A DNA stretch of 16,774 bases from Methylophilaceae bacterium (GTDB lineage Bacteria; Pseudomonadota; Gammaproteobacteria; Burkholderiales; Methylophilaceae), in NCBI GenBank assembly GCA_006844635.1, contig SPJO01000059.1, positions 1-16,774 on the forward strand, read 5' to 3'. The translations under genes and the position numbers were made by a program. The notes below the pieces were generated by a model. The model had not been told where the DNA came from. It saw only the letters and a list, made by a program, of their open reading frames with translations, and did not search any database. The stretch's first letter is position 1. Every line of letters starts with the position of its first letter. Shown here in pieces: positions 7,142-14,751 of this stretch.

Positions 7142-7175
7142 AAAAGCGTGTAAATCGATTAATCTACACGCTTTT
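7142..7175 (-). terminator. Rho-independent terminator after tRNA-Gln, immediately upstream of prs
   Basis: AAAAGCGTGTA (7142-7152) and TACACGCTTTT (7165-7175) form a perfect 11-bp stem with a 12-base loop. On the minus strand the stem is followed by TTTTTAATTTTA. It ends 13 bases after the tRNA-Gln CCA and only about 20 bases before the likely prs start codon, leaving no space for a separate promoter in between. It may act as a partial terminator or attenuator for prs. Confidence 0.85.
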
Positions 7176-7188
7176 GACTATTGAAATC

Positions 7189-7265
7189 TGGCTGAGGAGG
7201 AAGGATTCGAACCTTCGCATGCATGGATCAAAACCATGTGCCTTAACCAACTTGGCGACTCCCCA
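7189..7265 (-). tRNA. tRNA-Gln (TTG)
   Basis: The reverse complement gives a 77-nt cloverleaf with encoded CCA. The acceptor is TGGGGAG/CTCCTCA (one G-T wobble), the anticodon stem CATGG/CCATG encloses loop TTTTGAT (anticodon TTG; plus-strand 7229-7231), and the T arm is GAAGG/CCTTC with loop TTCGAAT. The 5' TGGGG and GCCA...GGC D arm are typical of bacterial tRNA-Gln, with the weak first T-A pair characteristic of this isoacceptor. It begins 30 bases after the ispE stop with no clear promoter between, so it is probably processed out of the ispE transcript. Confidence 0.96.
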
Positions 7266-7295
7266 AAAACTCTTACTGTAACTGGATTACATTCG

Positions 7296-8147
7296 TTATT
7301 TTACTAAATCATACAAAGGATGGCGATCTAAACTTTTTGCAACAAAGCCTGTTGTATTGCTTGGCTTTTTCGCAAAAATATCATTTGCCTTTGTTAACGA
7401 ATCTACCGCTACAAAAACAGATGCACCTGAACCACTCATGCGGGCTTTACCAAATTGATTAAGCCATTTAAGGGTGTCTGCAACTGCTGAAAATTCTTCA
7501 CAAACGACCGCTTCTAAGTCATTTTTAAACAACTGAGCATTGGTGCCGTTTGAAAAGTCCGCTATTTTCAATGTTTTCGTGTCTTTTGTCAATCCAGAAT
7601 GTGCAAATATTTTAGCGGTTGAGACATGGTCGGGCGGTGTTAAAACAACAAAGTACTGTGATGGCAATGTGATTGGGCTCAGAATCTCCCCAATTCCTTC
7701 GGCCCAAGCATTTTGGCCAAAGATAAAAATGGGCACATCTGCACCCAGTTGTAGACCAATCTTGATGAGTTGCTCACGTGTGAGTTGTAAATCCCATAAG
7801 TGATTTAAGGCCAGCAATACGGTAGCAGCATTTGAGCTGCCACCACCAAGCCCACCACCCATCGGGATTTTTTTGTCGACCGCGATGTTAGCGCCCAGCT
7901 GGCAACCAGTGGCTTGCTGAAGTGCTTTGGCTGCGCGGATGCAAAGGTCGTCTTGTTCAGGGACTCCTGCGATATCTTTTGCGCGCTTAATTTCACCGTC
8001 GTTGGTTGTTTTAATCTGCACGACATCAGCATAGTCCAGTAGCTGGAAAACGCTTTGTAAATTGTGGTAACCATCTGCACGCTGCCCAGTAATATGTAAG
8101 AACAGATTAATCTTTGCAGGAGCGAAAAAAGGTTGGAAGTCAGACAT
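7296..8147 (-). CDS. ispE: 4-diphosphocytidyl-2-C-methyl-D-erythritol kinase
   Basis: The 283-residue GHMP-family kinase phosphorylates CDP-ME at the 2-hydroxyl in the MEP pathway to isoprenoids. PAKINLFLHI near the N-terminus contains the catalytic lysine (K12). The ATP loop is PMGGGLGGGSSNAAT (95-109), matching the E. coli version. GADVP supplies the catalytic aspartate (D137). The C-terminal GHMP motif MSGSGASVFV is present. The ATG at 8147 puts the PAKIN motif at the family position. No Shine-Dalgarno is visible in front of it, and it starts 18 bases after the lolB stop, suggesting coupling to lolB translation. tRNA-Gln follows in the same direction. Confidence 0.97.
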   Translation of the reverse strand: MSDFQPFFAPAKINLFLHITGQRADGYHNLQSVFQLLDYADVVQIKTTNDGEIKRAKDIAGVPEQDDLCIRAAKALQQATGCQLGANIAVDKKIPMGGGLGGGSSNAATVLLALNHLWDLQLTREQLIKIGLQLGADVPIFIFGQNAWAEGIGEILSPITLPSQYFVVLTPPDHVSTAKIFAHSGLTKDTKTLKIADFSNGTNAQLFKNDLEAVVCEEFSAVADTLKWLNQFGKARMSGSGASVFVAVDSLTKANDIFAKKPSNTTGFVAKSLDRHPLYDLVK

Positions 8148-8165
8148 AGCGCGACAGGCAATAGG

Positions 8166-8810
8166 CTATTGAGGTGCTGACAATAAGTCTGCCCATTTGT
8201 CAGAGATGAGCTTGATGGTCATTTTGTCATTCTTTAATGTGACTTTTCTAGGTAAAAAGTAACCTGCATGTTCGGCATAATCCTTATAGTGAATATCCCA
8301 GCCATTTTGCTGCATTGTTTCAATCCTGCCATATTGATCCCATTGCACCAAATTGACCAACCCTGTGTTACTGGGTTTGCCAAGCAACCAATAGCTCAAG
8401 CCTGAAAGTGGCAACCTAAACCCTAAGGTTTCTTGCGTGAGTGTTTCGGCATCTTGAGCTTCAAGTGTTTTTTGGCTGTTGTCAGTCAGTTTTACGCTAG
8501 TTGGCGTTTTCGTGATGTTGGCAACCTTGCCCCCAATAGGGGAGTAGACATCGATGTTATCTTTTTCAGGAGTATGTTGCCAATGTAGGCGTGCTGAATG
8601 GTTCTTCGGTTTTGTGATGATGGCGAGTCGACCTTTCATTAGAAAGTGCTCGATGTTGCTAACCTGCTTTATATGTTGCTGATGCAACTTTGATGGACTG
8701 ATATTGCTAGTTGGGCTGCTAGGCTTCGTGGCAGTTGTTGTACAACCACTTAGGTAAAGAGCGACTATCGATAAGCACAGCACTAGTGTGCGTCTACGAG
8801 ATAAAAGCAT
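8166..8810 (-). CDS. lolB: outer-membrane lipoprotein insertion protein LolB
   Basis: The 214-residue product has a lipoprotein signal: basic MLLSRRR, a hydrophobic stretch, and a lipobox LSGC with the lipidated cysteine at C23. The next residue is Thr, so the Lol system should send it to the outer membrane. The mature part matches LolB: a Thr/Ser-rich linker, FLMKGRLAI, the SARLHWQH strand, YSPIGGKVANI, and the LGFRLPLSGLSYWLLGKP region that carries the exposed lipid-inserting hydrophobic loop. LolB takes lipoproteins from LolA and inserts them into the outer membrane. The gene starts 11 bases after the TPR gene and has no recognisable ribosome site, so translational coupling is likely. lolB-ispE adjacency is conserved in many proteobacteria. 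Confidence 0.95.
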   Translation of the reverse strand: MLLSRRRTLVLCLSIVALYLSGCTTTATKPSSPTSNISPSKLHQQHIKQVSNIEHFLMKGRLAIITKPKNHSARLHWQHTPEKDNIDVYSPIGGKVANITKTPTSVKLTDNSQKTLEAQDAETLTQETLGFRLPLSGLSYWLLGKPSNTGLVNLVQWDQYGRIETMQQNGWDIHYKDYAEHAGYFLPRKVTLKNDKMTIKLISDKWADLLSAPQ

Positions 8811-8821
8811 ATTAGTTTTAG

Positions 8822-10489
8822 TTATTGGTTGAATTTATTAGAAGTGCTGACCAGTGTGTTATTTTCTGGGAAGTTTTTTAATGCGGTGTCCCAAATTTTT
8901 CGTGCTTCCTCTTGTCTGCCTTGTTTCCATAATACCTCACCTAAATGTGCAGAAATTTCTGGGTCTGCTTGGATGTCATGGGCTTTTTGTAAGTGGTTAA
9001 TAGCAGCAGCATAATTACCTAAGCGGTACTCCACCCAACCCAAGCTATCCATAATGTAATGATCACCTGGCGCTAATTTAATAGCTGTCTCAATCAGTGT
9101 TTTTGCCTCAATCAGGTTAATGTTGCGGTCAGCATAAGAATAGCCTAGCGCATTGTAAGCAGCCGCATAATCTGGTTGCAGTTGAATAACTTTGCGTAGC
9201 TCTTTTTCCATTTCATCTATTTTGCCAATGCGCTCGGCAGCCATCGCGTAGTCATAAAGCAACTGCGGGGTATTAGGTACAGAATTGACAGTCTTCTTAA
9301 TCAGTTCGTAAGCATCTTCATGACGCTTATCTTGTGCGAGCATAGCGGCTTGTGTTTGCACAACAACTAAGCGTTGTTCATTCGTCAGATCTTTAACGTT
9401 GTCGAGCATGCTGATGGCAGCATCAAGGTTTTTTGTGCGAGCGATAACATCTGCTGTAGATAGTTTTGCTTCTAAGTAATGTTTGTTACCTGTGGGTACT
9501 TTGTCAAACCACTCGATGGCTTTTTTACTATTCTTCTTTTTATCCGCTGTACGGCCTATGTAAATATAGAGTTGTTCTGGGTCATGAAACCCAAAGTCCA
9601 ATGCTTGTTGCAAATACTTTTCCGCCATATCGAGTTCATTAGCTTCATAAGATAACAAGCCCACAACCGCATTGATTTCAGCATTGCCTTTTGCACTATC
9701 TGTTAATTTAATAAATTCAGCTTTCGCTTCTTTGTTCCGCTTTTGATTCACCAATAGCTTAGCGTAGTTCATGCGGACGCCGTTCGATTTCGGGTGCTTG
9801 CCAAGGAAGTTTTGATAGAAAGTAATGGCTGCGTCAGGCGATTCTTTTGCTAGGATTTGACCTTGCATTTGTGCGGCAGGCTCCCAGCCTGGTTTGATTT
9901 CATCGGCTCTGGTTAATGCTGCTTTTGCCGCTGCTTTGTCATCTGCCAACCAAGCAGCTCTTGCTAAAGCAAAGCTTGCTTCTACAGAGTTGGGATAGGG
10001 CTGTGCTAACTCTTGCACGATTTGATACATGGCCTTTTTATCTTCTTGCTTATTCAGCAGGTCGTTAATCAGTAAGAAGCCATGCGCGCGCATTTTTTCT
10101 TTAGCCAATAGTTTTTTGATATGCGGTACAGCACTTTTTACATCACCTGAAGCAATCAGCATTTGGCTGGATGCTTGCTGAGCTTCAACTGAATCTGGAT
10201 CTAGCTTTGCCCATAACGTCGCTGCTTCTAGTGCCAAATTTCTTTGACGAGCAAAAGCAGCTGACCTTGTTGCGCGTTCAGCAAGACGTGGGTCTTGTGT
10301 TTTTTTAGCTAAATCTAGGAATAACTGACTAGCCAAAGATAAGTCACCTCGTTGGCCTGCTATTTCGCCAAGTAAGTATTTGTAAACAAACTCTGCGTTT
10401 GTCTTTTTAATCTCTGCTTCGGCTTTAGCATGGCTGATGCCTGCAAAGCTGAAAACAAGGGCTAACAATAGTAATTTAATTTTTATCAT
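8822..10489 (-). CDS. periplasmic tetratricopeptide-repeat protein
   Basis: The 555-residue product has a clear Sec signal (MIKIK, a leucine-rich core, cleavage near SHA-KA at residues 21-23). The rest is helical with many degenerate TPR units. The best C-terminal repeats follow the pattern 'A-Y-N-A-L-G-Y-S-Y-A-D' and 'Y-x-L-G-N-Y-A-A-A-I-N-H-L-Q-K-A', and a final unit ends near IWDTALKNFPEN. TPR arrays bind partner proteins; no catalytic domain is seen. A TPR protein of this size directly upstream of lolB is a familiar betaproteobacterial arrangement, so a role in envelope or lipoprotein handling is plausible but inferred from position only. It is the first gene of the minus-strand block and is divergent from the Gld-type ABC genes. 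The start at 10489 gives the signal peptide; only a weak GGAT lies upstream. Confidence 0.9.
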   Translation of the reverse strand: MIKIKLLLLALVFSFAGISHAKAEAEIKKTNAEFVYKYLLGEIAGQRGDLSLASQLFLDLAKKTQDPRLAERATRSAAFARQRNLALEAATLWAKLDPDSVEAQQASSQMLIASGDVKSAVPHIKKLLAKEKMRAHGFLLINDLLNKQEDKKAMYQIVQELAQPYPNSVEASFALARAAWLADDKAAAKAALTRADEIKPGWEPAAQMQGQILAKESPDAAITFYQNFLGKHPKSNGVRMNYAKLLVNQKRNKEAKAEFIKLTDSAKGNAEINAVVGLLSYEANELDMAEKYLQQALDFGFHDPEQLYIYIGRTADKKKNSKKAIEWFDKVPTGNKHYLEAKLSTADVIARTKNLDAAISMLDNVKDLTNEQRLVVVQTQAAMLAQDKRHEDAYELIKKTVNSVPNTPQLLYDYAMAAERIGKIDEMEKELRKVIQLQPDYAAAYNALGYSYADRNINLIEAKTLIETAIKLAPGDHYIMDSLGWVEYRLGNYAAAINHLQKAHDIQADPEISAHLGEVLWKQGRQEEARKIWDTALKNFPENNTLVSTSNKFNQ

Positions 10490-10568
10490 TTAATTATTTA
10501 TCCAGTGCGTATGACTAACTCTAGTTTAGTCCGTGACAGTTTGCACAAGTTCATCCATAATTAAGGGT

Positions 10569-10577
10569 TGGTATAAT
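10569..10577 (+). promoter_or_regulatory. extended -10 promoter for the ABC/GldG/DUF4340/mutM run
   Basis: TGGTATAAT (10569-10577) combines a perfect -10 with the extended TG dinucleotide. No good -35 is seen at 16-18 bp spacing, which an extended -10 can tolerate. The start would be near 10584, giving a leader of about 100 bases before the ATG at 10686. Confidence 0.65.
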
Positions 10578-10583
10578 ATCAGC

Positions 10584-10596
10584 CCCTAAAATAGGG
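10584..10596. repeat. inverted repeat at the predicted transcription start
   Basis: CCCTA-aaa-TAGGG is a perfect 5-bp inverted repeat with a three-base centre, at the place where transcription from the extended -10 promoter would begin. It may be an operator, or a short 5' hairpin in the leader RNA. Confidence 0.35.
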
Positions 10597-10685
10597 AAAC
10601 ATTAAACATACTATATCTTTTTGCATGAAACTTATCCAGTAATTTAGTTTCAGATGGCACTAGATTCTTAATGAAGTAAGAACTT

Positions 10686-11639
10686 ATGAGTGATTTTACA
10701 GTAGAAGCAATTGAGCTAACGCGACTCTATGGCGGCCGGGCGGCTGTCAGCGAAGTCAGCTTTAACCTTGCCAGAGGTCAGGTGCTAGGTTTTCTAGGGC
10801 CAAACGGTGCAGGTAAGTCAACGACCATGAAAATGTTGACCGGTAACTTGGCGCCTAGTCTTGGTAGCGTGAAGATTTGCGGCATCGATATGATCGAAAA
10901 TCCAAAAGAGGCAAAAAAACTCATTGGTTATTTGCCAGAGATGCGGCCGTTATATAAAGAGTTTACGGTTGATGAGTATTTGACCATTGCCGCCCGCTTG
11001 CATAATGTGCCGGGTAAGCAGATTAAAAAAGCAGTCGAGACAGCCAAAGCACGTTGTGGCTTGGGTCATATGAGTAAACGCTTAATTGAAAACCTGTCGA
11101 ATGGTTATCAGCAGCGCGTTGGTATCGCACAAGCCATCATTCATAATCCAACCGTCGTGATTTTAGATGAGCCGACCGTGGGTCTTGACCCGATTCAAAT
11201 CCGAGATATCCGGACGTTGATTAAAGAGATTGGCCAAGAGCATAGTGTGATTGTGTCGACGCATATTCTGCCTGAGGTGGAAATGGTTTGTGACCATGTG
11301 CAAATTATTGACCAAGGCAAGCTTGTGTTTAATGGTGATATTGATGTGCTTAAACGCCAGCGGATGGGTAATAAACTATTACTTGGATTTAACAATATGC
11401 CGGAGGTTGCTGCGGTTGCCAAAATTAAAGGTGTTGCTGAAGTTGAACTGACCGAAGAAAACATGATGCGAGTCGCGGTTGCCGAAGGAGAGACGCCGCA
11501 TGAATCGATTGTGAAGGCTTCTGTTAGAAATGGTTGGGGTTTGTATCAAATTGCACCAGATCAAACGAGTTTAGAAGATGTGTTTGTGCAGCTGACCTAT
11601 CAAGACGGTGAGTCAGCCGCCGAAGAAACCGCAGCATAG
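10686..11639 (+). CDS. ABC exporter ATPase, GldA/CcmA-like
   Basis: The 317-residue product has a complete nucleotide-binding domain: Walker A GPNGAGKST (38-46), signature LSNGYQQR (137-144), Walker B VVILDEP with D161/E162, and the switch histidine in STHIL (H193). A C-terminal extension of about 90 residues, with the LEDVFVQLT end, is typical of drug/Nod-factor/gliding-type exporters. It should power the permease encoded 21 bases downstream. Together with the next two genes it matches the GldA-GldF-GldG arrangement known from Bacteroidetes gliding, although proteobacterial copies have no established gliding role. ATG 10686 has only a weak AAG-type ribosome site. Confidence 0.93.
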   Translation: MSDFTVEAIELTRLYGGRAAVSEVSFNLARGQVLGFLGPNGAGKSTTMKMLTGNLAPSLGSVKICGIDMIENPKEAKKLIGYLPEMRPLYKEFTVDEYLTIAARLHNVPGKQIKKAVETAKARCGLGHMSKRLIENLSNGYQQRVGIAQAIIHNPTVVILDEPTVGLDPIQIRDIRTLIKEIGQEHSVIVSTHILPEVEMVCDHVQIIDQGKLVFNGDIDVLKRQRMGNKLLLGFNNMPEVAAVAKIKGVAEVELTEENMMRVAVAEGETPHESIVKASVRNGWGLYQIAPDQTSLEDVFVQLTYQDGESAAEETAA

Positions 11640-11660
11640 CGTTGGGTAGAGGATTTTAAG

Positions 11661-12407
11661 ATGGTTATTAGTATTGCACGAAAAGAATTAAAGAGTATGT
11701 TCTCATCGCCAATGGGCTGGATTATTTTGGCGTTATTAATGTTTGCATTTGGGACTTATTACCTCAATGGCATCAACAATTACTTTGAAGTGATGTCGGG
11801 TGCTATTCGCCCTGCAGAACGCGTTGGGGTGACACAGTTTGTTGGTCAAACCGTGTATGGTTTAGCCTCGTTTTTAATGCTGTTTGCGGTGCCATTACTC
11901 TCAATGCGCTTGATTTCAGAGGAACGTCGGAATCAAACATTGCCATTTCTATTTAGCGCACCTTTGTCACTGATTGAAATTGTCGTGGGCAAGTTTTTAG
12001 GCTTGGTCGCTTTTTTAAGTATTTTGATTCTTTATATCGGTGTGATGTTGTCGACGCTTAACTTGTGGTCGGATATTGATTTTGGCTATATTTTGTCAAA
12101 CTCTTTAGGCCTGTTTTTGTTATTGGCTAGCTTCTCTGCATTAGGCTTATATTTTTCCAGCTTAACGTCCCAGCCTGTTGTGGCTGCCATTCTCAGCTTT
12201 ATTGCGTTATTTGTCCTGATGATTCTCGACCGTTTCTTTGCGGGTGACCCCAGTAGTACAATGGCGCAGTTATCTTTCATGAAACACTTTCAATCATTTG
12301 CTGTTGGCTTAATCGATACAGCAGATATTTTGTATTTTGTTTTATTTATTATTACTTTTTTAATTCTAACGATTCGTCGATTAGATGCAGACCGTTTAAG
12401 AGGCTAG
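11661..12407 (+). CDS. ABC exporter permease, GldF/ABC-2 type
   Basis: The 248-residue integral membrane protein starts MVISIARKELKSMFSSPMGW, the usual ABC-2 N-terminal amphipathic stretch with a conserved 'S-P-x-x-x' before helix 1. It has about six transmembrane helices, roughly at residues 17-35, 65-85, 105-130, 137-160, 168-190 and 220-240. The RLISEERRNQTLPFLFSAPLS segment between helices 2 and 3 is the family's cytoplasmic coupling region with the ATPase. AGAGGA eight bases before the ATG is a good ribosome site. It is the transmembrane half of the exporter; the substrate is unknown. Confidence 0.92.
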   Translation: MVISIARKELKSMFSSPMGWIILALLMFAFGTYYLNGINNYFEVMSGAIRPAERVGVTQFVGQTVYGLASFLMLFAVPLLSMRLISEERRNQTLPFLFSAPLSLIEIVVGKFLGLVAFLSILILYIGVMLSTLNLWSDIDFGYILSNSLGLFLLLASFSALGLYFSSLTSQPVVAAILSFIALFVLMILDRFFAGDPSSTMAQLSFMKHFQSFAVGLIDTADILYFVLFIITFLILTIRRLDADRLRG

Positions 12408-12419
12408 TCAGGTTCCAGT

Positions 12420-13814
12420 ATGAAAATGAATCGCAATTTAAAGCTCCAAATGTTGGCGCAAAGCTGGTTGTTCGTCATCCTGTTTTTATTATTAATCTTT
12501 ATTTTAGGATATTTGGCCCATCAATATCGCTATGCACAAGATGTGACACAGGCAAACCGGAATATCCTGACGCAAGGCAGTATTGATGTATTGAAGCAAA
12601 TGAAAGACCCCGTCAATATTACGGTGTTTGCGACGAATGATGACCCGACCCGAGGCGATAACTTCCGTAAAGGCATGATTGACTTCATTGCACGTTATCA
12701 GCGCTCTAAAAGTGATATCAACCTGACATTTATCAACCCAACAGAAGAGCCAAAACTCGCGCAAGAGGCAAACATTAAGCAAGATGGTGAGTTGGTTGTT
12801 GAATACAATAAACGCACAGAGCATATTTTCCCGCCAATTGTTGAACAAGATATGACTAACCTTTTGGTGCGCTTGTCTCGGACCAATACGAAGCCGATTA
12901 TGTTTTTGGATGGGCATGGTGAGCGCCATTTGCAAGGGGTGAAGAATCATGATTTGGGTGAGTTCGGTAAACAGTTAGAAACAAAAGGCTTTAAATTTGC
13001 CAACCCAGATTTAACTATTGCGCAAGCGGTACCAACGAATGGTGCCATGTTGGTGATCGCCAGCCCACAAGTGAATGTGAGCGATGTTGAGGCGAAAAAA
13101 ATCAAAGCCTATATTGAAGCGGGTGGCAATCTGCTATGGCTGTTAGATGATGATAATTTCCACGGTTTAGAAGAGGTGGCTGACTACCTAGGCATCAAGG
13201 TGTCGCCAGGGATTGCTGTGGACATGACAGCAGCACAATACGGTGCAGATGCGAAAGTCGCTTTTGCTAGCTTATATGGTGATCATGCCATTACGCGTAA
13301 CTTCCAATTACGTACTTTGTTCCCGGAAGCCAGAGAGGTCGATGCGAAAGCTTCTTACGACTTCGGTTGGAAGGTCGGTCGCTTAGTTGAAGTGGCACCC
13401 AATGGTTGGTTAGAGTCAACGAAAATAGAACCTGGCGTTAAAAACCAGAAGGTAGCATTTGACGAGAAAGAAGATAAACGTGGGCCAATTAATATTGGTG
13501 TCGCTTTAGAGCGTACTTACGGTAAAAAAGGTCAACGTGTGGTGGTGATGGGTAATGCCAATTTCTTATCCAACACCTTTATCACCAACGGTGGTAATCG
13601 AGATTTTGGCATTAATATCATTAACTGGCTGGCTGGCGATGACGAGTTAATCACCATACAGCCGATGTTGTTGAAAGATGCGAATGTCACGATTCCTGCG
13701 ACGGATACAGGCCGTGCTGTTGCTTGGACGGTGTTTCATGCCTTCCAATTCTTTATTCCAATTGGATTCTTTGCTGCAGGCATTTGGTTCTGGTGGAGAC
13801 GCAAGAAAGCATAA
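12420..13814 (+). CDS. GldG-like ABC auxiliary protein (ABC_transp_aux type)
   Basis: The 464-residue product has one N-terminal membrane helix (about 14-33) and one C-terminal helix (about 440-458) followed by WWRRKKA, leaving a periplasmic body of about 400 residues. The body has the GldG features: an NILTQGSIDVLKQMKDPVNITVFAT opening, thioredoxin-like alternation of strands and helices, and a GHGER motif followed by a beta/alpha domain with GGNLLWLLDDD that resembles the class-I glutamine amidotransferase-like fold of GldG. No catalytic residues are evident. It starts 12 bases after the permease stop with AGG in front, so it is probably translated as part of the same exporter. Its role is likely as a periplasmic partner, but the substrate is unknown. 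Confidence 0.88.
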   Translation: MKMNRNLKLQMLAQSWLFVILFLLLIFILGYLAHQYRYAQDVTQANRNILTQGSIDVLKQMKDPVNITVFATNDDPTRGDNFRKGMIDFIARYQRSKSDINLTFINPTEEPKLAQEANIKQDGELVVEYNKRTEHIFPPIVEQDMTNLLVRLSRTNTKPIMFLDGHGERHLQGVKNHDLGEFGKQLETKGFKFANPDLTIAQAVPTNGAMLVIASPQVNVSDVEAKKIKAYIEAGGNLLWLLDDDNFHGLEEVADYLGIKVSPGIAVDMTAAQYGADAKVAFASLYGDHAITRNFQLRTLFPEAREVDAKASYDFGWKVGRLVEVAPNGWLESTKIEPGVKNQKVAFDEKEDKRGPINIGVALERTYGKKGQRVVVMGNANFLSNTFITNGGNRDFGINIINWLAGDDELITIQPMLLKDANVTIPATDTGRAVAWTVFHAFQFFIPIGFFAAGIWFWWRRKKA

Positions 13815-13850
13815 GCTTCCGCATATGAGTAAAAAGAAATAAGGCGAGCA

Positions 13851-14744
13851 ATGAAAAATAGATGGGTATTGAATTTAGTTTTATTGGCATTGATTGGCGG
13901 CTTGGTAGCATTCTTGTATCTGCGGCCAGAAGCAGAAGTAGAGGATGTATCAAAATACGAAGTCTCTCAATTAAAACTGGCTGGCATTCATGCGGTAAAA
14001 GCTGAGTTCCCGGCAAAAGCACCCGTTACTTTTGAGAAGGTAGATGGTTACTGGCATATGCTTACGCCATATAAATCGCGTGCGGATCAAATCTCAGTGC
14101 AGCGGATATTAGCTGTGATTGCCGCGACGAGCGAATATAAATTTCCAACCACAGACTTGGCTAAATATGGCTTAGATAACCCGCTGGTGAAGGTGACCTT
14201 ATCACGTGATGTAGGCGAAGAAGTATTCTATTTTGGCACCTATAATACGGTGACAAATCAGCAGTATGTTTCGTATCAAGATGGTGTGTATTTGTTAGAT
14301 GTTAATTATGCAGAAGCAGCAGAGACACAGCCAATTGAAATGGTCGATAAAAACATTTTAGCGCCGTCAGAAGCAAAAGCGTTAACGGGTTTTGATTATG
14401 GCCATTTAGAGCAGTGGGAAGAGGTTGATCTGAATGTCGATATTGTTGACGGGCAATGGAAAACAAACCTAGCTGAGGCCAAGTTAACGCAAAATGATAT
14501 GAATGAGTGGTTGGAGTTTAGTTGGAAGCAAAACCCAGCGAAGTCAGTTGAAGTTTATACGCCAGATCGCCAACAAACATACCCATCTTTCAAAGTGAAA
14601 CTGAGTAATGGTAAGACTATTCACTTCGATAAGCATATGGAGTCTCCAGAGCTCTTGCTCGCACGCCCTGATGAAGGTTTAATCTATCATTTTGCAAATG
14701 ATGTTGGTTTCAATATGTTAAATCCGCCGCTTAACAATAAGTAA
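13851..14744 (+). CDS. DUF4340-domain membrane-anchored protein
   Basis: The 297-residue product has a single N-terminal anchor (about residues 6-24) and a beta-rich periplasmic part typical of DUF4340. This has repeated 'x-Y-G-L-D-N-P-x-V-K-V' and 'F-Y-F-G-T-Y-N' elements, then a second similar half with GQWKTNLAEA and SFKVKLSNGKTIHFD. AAGG about seven bases upstream is a reasonable ribosome site. DUF4340 genes regularly sit next to GldG-like genes, so it is probably an accessory subunit of this exporter, but its function is not known. It is 36 bases from the preceding gene and 7 bases from mutM. Confidence 0.88.
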   Translation: MKNRWVLNLVLLALIGGLVAFLYLRPEAEVEDVSKYEVSQLKLAGIHAVKAEFPAKAPVTFEKVDGYWHMLTPYKSRADQISVQRILAVIAATSEYKFPTTDLAKYGLDNPLVKVTLSRDVGEEVFYFGTYNTVTNQQYVSYQDGVYLLDVNYAEAAETQPIEMVDKNILAPSEAKALTGFDYGHLEQWEEVDLNVDIVDGQWKTNLAEAKLTQNDMNEWLEFSWKQNPAKSVEVYTPDRQQTYPSFKVKLSNGKTIHFDKHMESPELLLARPDEGLIYHFANDVGFNMLNPPLNNK

Positions 14745-14751
14745 TCAATGT

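Noticed and set aside
7128..7188. Dedicated prs promoter inside the tRNA-Gln/prs spacer
   Set aside because: TTTACA and TATAAA are present on the minus strand, but only 13 bases separate them and the start would fall in the coding sequence.
7801..8161. 118-codon minus-strand ORF overlapping ispE
   Set aside because: It is an out-of-frame shadow of ispE, whose own frame carries all GHMP kinase motifs.
13825..13842. Five-codon ORF (MSKKK) between the GldG-like and DUF4340 genes
   Set aside because: It is too short to support as a gene and has no good ribosome site of its own. It most likely only forms part of the A-rich leader before the DUF4340 gene.
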